In this document: positions 1 through 6,595 of the stretch, in pieces
Position numbering within the stretch: the first letter of the stretch is position 1
How the letters are laid out: each line of letters begins with the position of its first letter
Assembly (NCBI GenBank): GCA_009923475.1
Contig: RFTM01000099.1
Coordinates: 1 to 6,595, forward strand
From: Gammaproteobacteria bacterium
GTDB lineage: Bacteria; Pseudomonadota; Gammaproteobacteria; Steroidobacterales; Steroidobacteraceae
Direction: 5' to 3'
Length of the DNA: 6,595 nucleotides
The notes under the pieces: model-generated
The model's input: the letters and a program-made list of their open reading frames with translations, nothing else
Database searches by the model: none
What the model was told of the DNA's origin: nothing
Made by a program: the position numbers and the translations under genes

Positions 1-2965
<2,965 letters not shown>

Positions 2966-2970
2966 CTGGA

Positions 2971-2978
2971 CCACCTCT
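2971..2978 (-). promoter_or_regulatory. Ribosome binding site of rpoB
   Basis: On the minus strand AGAGGTGG ends 5 bases before the ATG at 2965. It is a good match to the anti-Shine-Dalgarno sequence and fixes the rpoB start. It lies about 28 bases downstream of the hairpin at 3007-3034, so folding of that hairpin need not block it. Confidence 0.7.
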
Positions 2979-3006
2979 GTCGTCAATTTGCCGCGGGGAC
3001 GACGGC

Positions 3007-3034
3007 GCGACCGGGGCCTTGCGGCCCCGGTCGC
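3007..3034 (-). promoter_or_regulatory. GNRA-capped hairpin in the rplL-rpoB gap (possible attenuator or RNase III site)
   Basis: The transcript forms a perfect 12-bp stem (3007-3018 with 3023-3034) capped by GCAA, a GNRA tetraloop. It is very GC-rich and should be stable. No U tract follows (the next bases are CGTCGTCCCC), so it is not a standard intrinsic terminator. In E. coli the same gap holds a partial attenuator and an RNase III processing site that set the ratio of ribosomal protein to polymerase subunit output; assigning either role here is inference from position. The hairpin itself is seen directly. Confidence 0.6.
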
Positions 3035-3061
3035 CCGTGCATCCATCTTGCGAAGCCGGTT

Positions 3062-3082
3062 CCCACCGTCTGGTACGGCGGG
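3062..3082 (-). promoter_or_regulatory. Hairpin immediately after the rplL stop codon
   Basis: The transcript pairs CCCGCCGU with ACGGUGGG (3075-3082 with 3062-3069; 8 pairs, one G-U) around a 5-base loop. It begins one base after the rplL TAA. It is followed by AACCGG and not by a U run. It may protect the rplL 3' end or act with the hairpin at 3007-3034 in processing or partial termination. Moderately stable, so chance folding in GC-rich DNA is possible. Confidence 0.4.
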
Positions 3083-3083
3083 A

Positions 3084-3467
3084 TTACTTGATCTCGACCT
3101 TCGCGCCGGCCTCTTCGAGCTTCTTCTTCATGGTCTCGGAATCGGCCTTGTTCACGCCGTCCTTGACCGTGCCCGGCACGGCCTCGACCAGGTCCTTCGC
3201 TTCCTTCAGGCCGAGGCCCGTCAGTTCGCGCACGACCTTGATGACGCCGACCTTCTTGTCCGCCGGATACTCCTTGAGGATGACGGTGAACTCCGTCTTC
3301 TCCTCGGCCGGAGCGGCCGCGGCCGCCGGGCCCGCCACGGCGGCGACGGCCACCGGGGCAGCGGCGGTGACGCCGAACTTCTTCTCCATGTCGGAGATGA
3401 GCTCGACGACCTGCATGATGCTCATGTTGGAGATCGCTTCGAGGATTTCGTCCTTGCTAACAGCCAT
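3084..3467 (-). CDS. rplL: 50S ribosomal protein L7/L12
   Basis: 127-aa acidic stalk protein, present as dimers bound to the L10 C-terminal helix; it recruits and activates translational GTPases such as EF-Tu and EF-G. Seen: N-terminal dimerisation helices (about 1-33, [19 protein letters not shown]), a flexible Ala/Pro/Val hinge (about 34-55), and the C-terminal factor-binding domain (about 56-127) with the family signature [12 protein letters not shown] at 84-95 and end GAKVEIK. Length is normal (about 120-128). The hinge is rather long and Ala-rich but within family range. ATG at 3467 has GGAG 8 bases upstream (3476-3479). It lies 36 bases after rplJ, the usual pairing with its binding partner. 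Stop is TAA. Confidence 0.98.
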   Translation of the reverse strand: MAVSKDEILEAISNMSIMQVVELISDMEKKFGVTAAAPVAVAAVAGPAAAAAPAEEKTEFTVILKEYPADKKVGVIKVVRELTGLGLKEAKDLVEAVPGTVKDGVNKADSETMKKKLEEAGAKVEIK

Positions 3468-3503
3468 TGTCTTGACTCCAAAAGTTTAGGGATGGCAACA
3501 AGT

Positions 3504-4037
3504 TCAGCCGCTGGTGGCCTGCTTGGCGTCGCGGACAGCCGCGACGGTGCGGACCAGCTTGGTGTGGGGCGCGGCCAGCGTGCGGACGAACTTCTCGATC
3601 GGGGCCTTGAGGGTCCCCAGCAGGATCGAGAGAGCCTGTTCGCGCGTCGGCAGCGAGGCGACCTTCTCGATGTCCGAACCCGGCAGCACCTGGCCACCGA
3701 GCGACACGAGGGTCGCGACGAGCTTGTCGTTGCCCTTCGCGAAGTCCTTGACCACGCGCGCAGCCGCGCCCGGGTCGTCCTTCGAGAAGGCGAGGACGAG
3801 CGGACCCTTGAGTCGGGCACCGAACGCCTCGAACGACGTGCCGGCCATGGCCTTGCGCGCCAGCGTGTTCTTGACGACACGCATGTACACGCCTTGCGCA
3901 CGGGCCTTGGCACGCAGCTCGGTCATCTGCGAGACCGTGATGCCACGATACTCGGCAGCGACCACGGATTGCGCATCGGCCGCAATCTCCGCCACTTCCT
4001 TCACCAGCGCTTTCTTGTCTTCGAGGTTTAGAGGCAC
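3504..4037 (-). CDS. rplJ: 50S ribosomal protein L10 (GTG start)
   Basis: L10 anchors the L7/L12 dimers to the L11-binding region of 23S rRNA, and in proteobacteria the L10-L12 complex represses its own mRNA. The 177-aa product starts PLNLEDKKALVKEV, has AEYRGITVSQMTELR (about 28-42), VKNTLARKAM (55-64) and a C-terminal helix (about 123-177) that would carry the L12 dimers. The start is GTG at 4037: family N termini begin at this (M)PLN segment, and the tandem purine stretch at 4046-4057 lies 8 bases upstream. An in-frame ATG at 4070 would add 11 residues (starting MCDLQERR) translated from the Shine-Dalgarno region itself, and is unlikely. The 5' leader holds the L10 autoregulatory structure. 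Stop is TGA; rplL follows after 36 bases. Confidence 0.96.
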   Translation of the reverse strand: MPLNLEDKKALVKEVAEIAADAQSVVAAEYRGITVSQMTELRAKARAQGVYMRVVKNTLARKAMAGTSFEAFGARLKGPLVLAFSKDDPGAAARVVKDFAKGNDKLVATLVSLGGQVLPGSDIEKVASLPTREQALSILLGTLKAPIEKFVRTLAAPHTKLVRTVAAVRDAKQATSG

Positions 4038-4045
4038 TTGTAAAA

Positions 4046-4057
4046 CTCTCCTCTCCT
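4046..4057 (-). promoter_or_regulatory. Tandem Shine-Dalgarno of rplJ
   Basis: The minus strand reads AGGAGAGGAGAG, two overlapping Shine-Dalgarno matches, with TTTTACAA as the 8-base spacer to GTG at 4037. This decides the start of rplJ and may make up for the weaker GTG codon. Confidence 0.75.
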
Positions 4058-4069
4058 GAAGATCACACA

Positions 4070-4097
4070 CCGGCCGGCGGCTCGCGCCGCCTGCCGG
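4070..4097 (-). repeat. GNRA hairpin, copy 2 of a repeated element, before rplJ
   Basis: In the transcript CCGGC pairs with GCCGG, then an A-G mismatch, then GGCGGC with GCCGCC, capped by GCGA (a GNRA loop). It ends 12 bases before the rplJ Shine-Dalgarno and 32 before the GTG. The 18 bases at 4074-4091 are identical to 4227-4244. The copies also share CCGGACC on the other flank; this copy has four extra bases there (TGCC on the plus strand). No U tract follows. Role unknown: RNA stability, translation control, or a dispersed palindromic repeat are all possible. Confidence 0.6.
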
Positions 4098-4115
4098 ACC
4101 TTTCGACGGTGACCT

Positions 4116-4140
4116 TCATGCGAGGACGATCCTCGTATGA
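4116..4140 (-). promoter_or_regulatory. Dyad-symmetric hairpin in the rplJ leader
   Basis: Positions 4116-4126 and 4130-4140 are complementary over 11 positions with one mismatch (A-C in the transcript, G-T in the DNA comparison) around a 3-base loop. It sits between the L10 leader core and the second GNRA hairpin. No U run follows. It could be an RNA stem spacing the L10 site from the ribosome binding site. Function is not known. Confidence 0.45.
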
Positions 4141-4147
4141 GCGGCGC

Positions 4148-4218
4148 ACCACCTGCGCAGGCGATCATTAAGGGCTGGCGGAACGCATCAGCCGTTCCCC
4201 TGCCCGCCTGCGGTCTTC
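4148..4218 (-). ncRNA. L10 leader: autoregulatory binding site for L10-(L12) in the rplJ mRNA
   Basis: The family is a cis-regulatory mRNA structure bound by the L10-L7/L12 complex, which represses rplJL translation when ribosomal protein is in excess. Seen in the transcript: GAAGACCGCAGGCG (4218-4205), an inner hairpin GGAACG/CGTTCC with flanking GGGC/GCCC pairs, CTTAAT (4174-4169 region), then CGCCTGCGCAGGTGGT (4163-4148). CGCAGGCG (4205-4212) pairs perfectly with CGCCTGCG (4156-4163), and the AGACC / CAGGTGGT flanks look like the kink-turn part of known L10 leaders. The position, upstream of rplJ, is as expected, with about 110 bases to the start codon. The match is from memory of the family pattern; a covariance-model search would settle it. 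Confidence 0.75.
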
Positions 4219-4226
4219 GATGGAAC

Positions 4227-4246
4227 CCGGCGGCTCGCGCCGCCGG
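4227..4246 (-). repeat. GNRA hairpin, copy 1 of the repeated element, after rplA
   Basis: The transcript reads CCGGCGGC, GCGA, GCCGCCGG: a perfect 8-bp stem capped by a GNRA tetraloop. It lies between the U-rich terminator-like element after rplA and the L10 leader core (8 bases from 4218). It shares 18 identical bases with 4074-4091. It is followed by GGTTCC, so it is not itself a standard terminator. Confidence 0.6.
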
Positions 4247-4261
4247 ACCCGCAACGATCCG

Positions 4262-4307
4262 AAAAAAAACCTGCCCTCGCGCGGCCTCAGAGGCCGAGCG
4301 AGGACTG
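4262..4307 (-). terminator. Intrinsic terminator-like hairpin overlapping the rplA stop codon
   Basis: The transcript has CCTCGC + CGGCCT (4303-4291 side) pairing with AGGCCG + GCGAGG (4287-4275 side), with one mismatch (4297/4281) and a 3-base loop at 4288-4290, giving 12 pairs. A weaker extension (G-U, G-C, mismatch, C-G) brings the stem base to 4271, one base from a run of eight U (4262-4269). The rplA TGA (4289-4287) lies in the loop and top of the stem. This has the form of a Rho-independent terminator, or a partial one, separating rplKA from rplJL-rpoBC. If only the 12-pair stem forms, the U run starts 5 bases after it, which would weaken it. Confidence 0.6.
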
Positions 4308-4982
4308 CTCCACCTGCACGCCCGGACCCATGGTCGAGGAGAGCGTCAGGCGCTTGAGGTACACGCCCTTGGCGTTCGCCGGCTTCGCCTTCTGCAGGTC
4401 GGCCAGCAGCGCCAGGAGGTTGTCCTTCAGCTGGGCGGGCTCGAAGCTCGCCTTGCCGATGGTGCAGTGCACGATGCCGGCCTTGTCGACGCGGTAGCGC
4501 ACCTGGCCGCTCTTGGCGTTCTTGACCGCACCGGCGACGTCCGGGCTCACGGTGCCGACCTTGGGGTTCGGCATGAGGCCGCGGGGGCCGAGGATCTGGC
4601 CGAGCTGGCCGACGACGCGCATCGCATCCGGGCTCGCGATGACGACGTCGAAGTCGATCTGGCCGGCCTTCACCTTCTCGGCGAGGTCTTCGAGGCCGAC
4701 GATGTCGGCGCCGGCGGCCTTGGCCGCCTCCTGGTTGCGGCCGGAGGTGAACACCGCGACGCGCACCGACTTGCCGATGCCGTGCGGCATCACGGTGGAA
4801 CCGCGCACCTGCTGGTCGGACTTGGAGGCGTCGATGCCGAGGTTGACCGCGGCGTCGACCGATTCGTTGAACTTGGCCTTGGCGAACTCCTTGACGAGAC
4901 GCAGCGCGTCGTCGACGGGATAGGCCTTGCCGGGGGGCAGGGCGTCCTTCCAGGGCTTCATGCGCTTGGCTACGGCGGGCAT
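4287..4982 (-). CDS. rplA: 50S ribosomal protein L1
   Basis: L1 binds 23S rRNA at the mobile L1 stalk, helps release deacylated tRNA from the E site, and in many bacteria represses its own rplKA mRNA. The 231-aa product has the usual length and family signature: [15 protein letters not shown] (38-51), an interrupted second domain (about 70-160) with the hallmark [14 protein letters not shown] at 132-145, VKNAKSGQ (153-160), and [12 protein letters not shown] near the C terminus. ATG at 4982 is one base after the rplK stop (TGACATG), with GGAGGG inside the end of rplK (4991-4996) 8 bases upstream, so it is probably translated by coupling to rplK. A later in-frame ATG (residue 8) would cut into the conserved N terminus. 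The stop codon lies in a terminator-like hairpin. Confidence 0.98.
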   Translation of the reverse strand: MPAVAKRMKPWKDALPPGKAYPVDDALRLVKEFAKAKFNESVDAAVNLGIDASKSDQQVRGSTVMPHGIGKSVRVAVFTSGRNQEAAKAAGADIVGLEDLAEKVKAGQIDFDVVIASPDAMRVVGQLGQILGPRGLMPNPKVGTVSPDVAGAVKNAKSGQVRYRVDKAGIVHCTIGKASFEPAQLKDNLLALLADLQKAKPANAKGVYLKRLTLSSTMGPGVQVEQSSLGL

Positions 4983-4983
4983 G

Positions 4984-5415
4984 TCAGAGTCCCTCCACGT
5001 CGACGCCCATCGAACGGGCGCTGCCCGCGATGGTGCGCACCGCGGCGTCGAGATCGGCGGCGGTGAGGTCAGGGGTCTTGGTCTTGGCGATCTCCTCGAG
5101 CTGGGCGCGGGTGATCTTGCCGACCTTGGCGGTGTTCGGCGTGCCGCTGCCCTTCTCGATGCCGATCGCCTTGCGGATCAGCACCGCCGCGGGCGGCGTC
5201 TTCATGATGAAGGTGAAGCTGCGGTCCGCGTACACGGTGATCACCACCGGGATCGGCAGGCCCTTCTCCAGCTTCTGCGTCGCAGCGTTGAACTGCTTGC
5301 AGAACTCCATGATGTTGACGCCCTGCTGGCCGAGTGCCGGACCGATGGGCGGGGACGGGTTGGCCGAGCCTGCAGGGACCTGCAGCTTGACGTACCCCTG
5401 TACTTTCTTTGCCAT
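4984..5415 (-). CDS. rplK: 50S ribosomal protein L11
   Basis: L11 sits at the GTPase-associated centre of 23S rRNA, at the base of the stalk next to L10; it takes part in factor-dependent GTP hydrolysis and in RelA activation by uncharged tRNA. The 143-aa product is the usual length (about 141-144). Seen: [16 protein letters not shown], the proline-bearing N-terminal segment [21 protein letters not shown] (20-40), where thiostrepton-class drugs act in the family, and the rRNA-binding C-terminal domain (about 70-143) with [10 protein letters not shown] and the signature ARSMGV (133-138). ATG at 5415 has AGGAGAG 6 bases upstream (5422-5428). First gene of the rplKA pair, after a 116-base leader. 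Confidence 0.98.
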   Translation of the reverse strand: MAKKVQGYVKLQVPAGSANPSPPIGPALGQQGVNIMEFCKQFNAATQKLEKGLPIPVVITVYADRSFTFIMKTPPAAVLIRKAIGIEKGSGTPNTAKVGKITRAQLEEIAKTKTPDLTAADLDAAVRTIAGSARSMGVDVEGL

Positions 5416-5438
5416 CTACTTCTCTCCTGGGTGCGAAC

Positions 5439-5457
5439 GCCCGCCTCTCGTGCGGGC
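5439..5457 (-). promoter_or_regulatory. Hairpin in the rplK leader (candidate region for L1 control)
   Basis: GCCCGC (5452-5457 in transcript sense) pairs with GCGGGC (5439-5444) around a 7-base loop; flanking GGG and CCC bases could extend it across an uneven internal loop. It ends 11 bases before the rplK Shine-Dalgarno. L1 represses rplKA through a leader site in E. coli, so the position is suggestive, but I could not match the bases of a known L1 mRNA site. Confidence 0.35.
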
Positions 5458-5484
5458 TCCCCATGCGCTTCCTTGCCACCACGC

Positions 5485-5528
5485 CGCGCGATCCTTCGCG
5501 CGACGCCAAAAATCCCGCCCGGCGTCGC
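5485..5528 (-). promoter_or_regulatory. Two partly exclusive hairpins after nusG
   Basis: Just after the nusG stop the transcript can pair GCGACGCC (5521-5528) with GGCGTCGC (5500-5507) around a 13-base loop that holds five U (5508-5512). It can also pair CGCGCGA (5496-5502) with TCGCGCG (5485-5491) around AGGA. The two stems share bases 5500-5502, so they compete at one end. This could be a switch between nusG 3'-end formation and readthrough into rplK, but no U run follows either stem. The structures are seen; the role is inference. Confidence 0.35.
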
Positions 5529-5531
5529 CGC

Positions 5532-6065
5532 TCAGGCCTTCTCGACCTGCGAGAAGTCGAGCTCGACGGGCGTCGAGCGCCCGAGGATCTGCACCGCCAC
5601 CTGCAGGCGGTTCTTCTCGTAGTTGACGTTCTCGACCACGCCGCTGAAGTCGTTGAACGGTCCGTGCGTCACGCGCACCACCTCGCCCGGCTCGAAGATG
5701 ACCTTCGGCCGCGGCTTCTCGACGCCCTCTTCGACGCGGCGCAGGATCTGGTTGGCCTCGCGGTCGCTGATCGGCGCGGGCTTCTCCTTGGTGCCGCCGA
5801 TGAAACCGAGCACCTTGGGGACCTCGTGCACGAGGTGCCAGGTCTGCTCGTCCATCTCCATCTGCACGAGCACGTAGCCCGGGTAGAACTTGCGCTCGCT
5901 CTTGCGCTTCACGCCCTCGCGCATCTCGACCACCTCTTCGGTGGGCACGAGGATCTCGCCGAACTTCGCCTCGCAGCCGGCGCGCTTGATGCGCTCCTTG
6001 AGGCCTTCGGCCACGCGGTGCTCGAAGTTGGAGTAGGCATGCACGACGTACCAACGCATGGCCAT
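5532..6065 (-). CDS. nusG: Transcription termination/antitermination factor NusG
   Basis: NusG binds the RNA polymerase clamp, suppresses pausing, and links the polymerase to Rho or to ribosomal protein S10. The 177-aa product (E. coli 181) has the N-terminal NGN domain (about 1-115): [46 protein letters not shown] (55-69), and GFIGGT. A linker with KPRPK precedes the KOW domain (about 124-177): [20 protein letters not shown], and the near-invariant end [14 protein letters not shown]. The chosen ATG at 6065 is 2 bases after the secE stop with GGGAG 6 bases upstream; the ATG at 6059 would drop two residues and sit far from that site. Together with secE it forms a tight pair, as in most bacteria. 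A 116-base gap with hairpins separates it from rplK. Confidence 0.97.
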   Translation of the reverse strand: MAMRWYVVHAYSNFEHRVAEGLKERIKRAGCEAKFGEILVPTEEVVEMREGVKRKSERKFYPGYVLVQMEMDEQTWHLVHEVPKVLGFIGGTKEKPAPISDREANQILRRVEEGVEKPRPKVIFEPGEVVRVTHGPFNDFSGVVENVNYEKNRLQVAVQILGRSTPVELDFSQVEKA

Positions 6066-6067
6066 GA

Positions 6068-6457
6068 TCAGCTCCCGGCCCCGCCGCCGAGCAGCGCGCG
6101 CGTGCCCCAACCGAGCAGCGAGTCGACCCCCCAGAAGAAGAGCGACATCACCACCACGAACACGAACACCACGAGCGTCATCGAACCTGTCTCCTCGCGG
6201 GTCGGCCAGAACACCTTGTAGAGCTCGACGCGCGCCTCGAGGAAGAACTTCCAGAGGGCGCTGCCGTAGCCCGAGAACGCGAACACCAGCCCGCCCAGCA
6301 CCAGCGAACCGGCGAAGGCCGGCCAACGCCAGCCCTCCGACGGCCCGCCCTTGAGCAGGTAGAAGGCGAAGATGCCCGCGGCCACGATCAGCACCGCGGC
6401 CCAGAGCTTCGCCTTGTCGGCGCCGGTGACGCCTTCCTGATGTGCGACTTCGTTCAT
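6068..6457 (-). CDS. secE: Preprotein translocase subunit SecE
   Basis: SecE is the essential clamp around SecY in the inner-membrane SecYEG channel. The 129-aa product has the three-helix layout of the proteobacterial form (E. coli 127 aa): transmembrane segments at about 18-35, 46-62 and 93-111. Before the third helix is the conserved amphipathic cytoplasmic segment [18 protein letters not shown] (73-90), the core of the family. The N terminus is short and polar and the C terminus ends in a Gly/Ala-rich tail (LLGGGAGS). ATG at 6457 is preceded by a modest AGGG (6464-6467) 6 bases upstream. It starts only 13 bases after tRNA-Trp, so it shares that transcript, and its stop is 2 bases from the nusG start. 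Confidence 0.97.
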   Translation of the reverse strand: MNEVAHQEGVTGADKAKLWAAVLIVAAGIFAFYLLKGGPSEGWRWPAFAGSLVLGGLVFAFSGYGSALWKFFLEARVELYKVFWPTREETGSMTLVVFVFVVVMSLFFWGVDSLLGWGTRALLGGGAGS

Positions 6458-6470
6458 TGTCGACCCTGAG

Positions 6471-6546
6471 TGGCAGGCCAGGAGGGAATCGAACCCCCAA
6501 CCTGCGGTTTTGGAGACCGCCGCTCTGCCAATTGAGCTACTGGCCT
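6471..6546 (-). tRNA. trpT: tRNA-Trp (anticodon CCA)
   Basis: A 76-base cloverleaf on the minus strand with encoded 3' CCA. Acceptor stem AGGCCAG/CTGGCCT (7 pairs, 6546-6540 with 6481-6475), D arm GCTC/GAGC with loop AATTGGCA, anticodon stem GCGGT/ACCGC with loop CTCCAAA (anticodon CCA, reads UGG), and a T arm with the GGTTCGATTCC pattern. A1-U72 and discriminator G73 are as in E. coli tRNA-Trp and are identity elements for TrpRS. It lies between tuf and secE with gaps of 16 and 13 bases, the arrangement found in many beta- and some gammaproteobacteria, and must be excised from a shared transcript. Confidence 0.97.
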
Positions 6547-6562
6547 GTGGAATCCCTGCCTG

Positions 6563-6595
6563 TTACTTCAGGATCTTCGCGACCACGCCGGCGCC
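6563..6595 (-). CDS. tuf: Elongation factor Tu, C-terminal end only (cut by window edge)
   Basis: The last ten codons read GAGVVAKILK followed by TAA (6565-6563). This matches the C terminus of EF-Tu (E. coli ends GAGVVAKVLG), and tuf is the expected gene directly upstream of trpT-secE-nusG. EF-Tu carries aminoacyl-tRNA to the ribosome as a GTP complex. Only the very end of domain 3 is visible, so the call rests on the short match and on gene order. Proteobacteria often have two tuf copies; this would be the one next to secE. Confidence 0.85.
   Translation of the reverse strand, partial: GAGVVAKILK

Noticed and set aside
4160..4195. A possible -10 box (TTAATG) in the rplJ leader on the minus strand
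   Set aside because: It falls inside the L10 leader (the CTTAAT segment is part of that motif) and has no -35 partner at proper spacing.
4137..5066. A 309-codon plus-strand frame opposite rplA
   Set aside because: Antisense shadow of rplA and its 3' gap; composition is biased and there is no family match.
5416..5531. A specific L1-binding mRNA motif in the rplK leader
   Set aside because: L1 control is expected here from E. coli, and a hairpin is present, but I could not align the characteristic internal-loop bases, so only the hairpin is reported.
5532..6500. A 322-codon reading that would join nusG to an N-terminal extension through secE
   Set aside because: The extra 145 residues are the wrong frame of secE and part of the tRNA. 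NusG proper starts at 6065, with a Shine-Dalgarno and normal family length.

Overview
This window is a core housekeeping locus, not an accessory region. Every gene reads on the minus strand. In transcription order (right to left) they are: the last codons of tuf (EF-Tu), tRNA-Trp(CCA), secE, nusG, rplK (L11), rplA (L1), rplJ (L10), rplL (L7/L12) and the first ~988 codons of rpoB, which runs off the left edge. High GC, strong G/C preference at third codon positions, the order tuf-trpT-secE-nusG-rplKAJL-rpoB, a three-helix SecE and the protein sequences fit a high-GC proteobacterium. Betaproteobacteria is my best guess from the look of L10, L7/L12 and L1; a gammaproteobacterium with the same gene order is not excluded and I cannot name a genus.

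Right part (6595 to ~5532): tuf, tRNA-Trp, secE and nusG are tightly packed with gaps of 16, 13 and 2 bases, suggesting one transcript that is processed at the tRNA. Middle (5531 to ~4262): a 116-base leader with several possible hairpins precedes rplK-rplA, which are separated by one base. An intrinsic-terminator-like hairpin with a run of eight U overlaps the rplA stop codon.

Left part: the 249-base rplA-rplJ gap carries a structure matching the L10 autoregulatory leader, bracketed by two near-identical GNRA-capped hairpins. rplJ and rplL follow, then a 118-base gap with two more hairpins (the place where E. coli has an attenuator and an RNase III site), then rpoB. No insertion sequence, CRISPR array, phage gene or frameshift was seen.

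Functionally, the locus makes the L11/L1 stalk base and the L10-L7/L12 stalk of the 50S subunit, which recruits EF-Tu and other translation factors. It also makes an essential Sec translocase subunit, the elongation factor NusG and the polymerase beta subunit. I found no new system. The observations worth checking are the regulatory RNA structures in the intergenic gaps, chiefly the rplA-rplJ gap.
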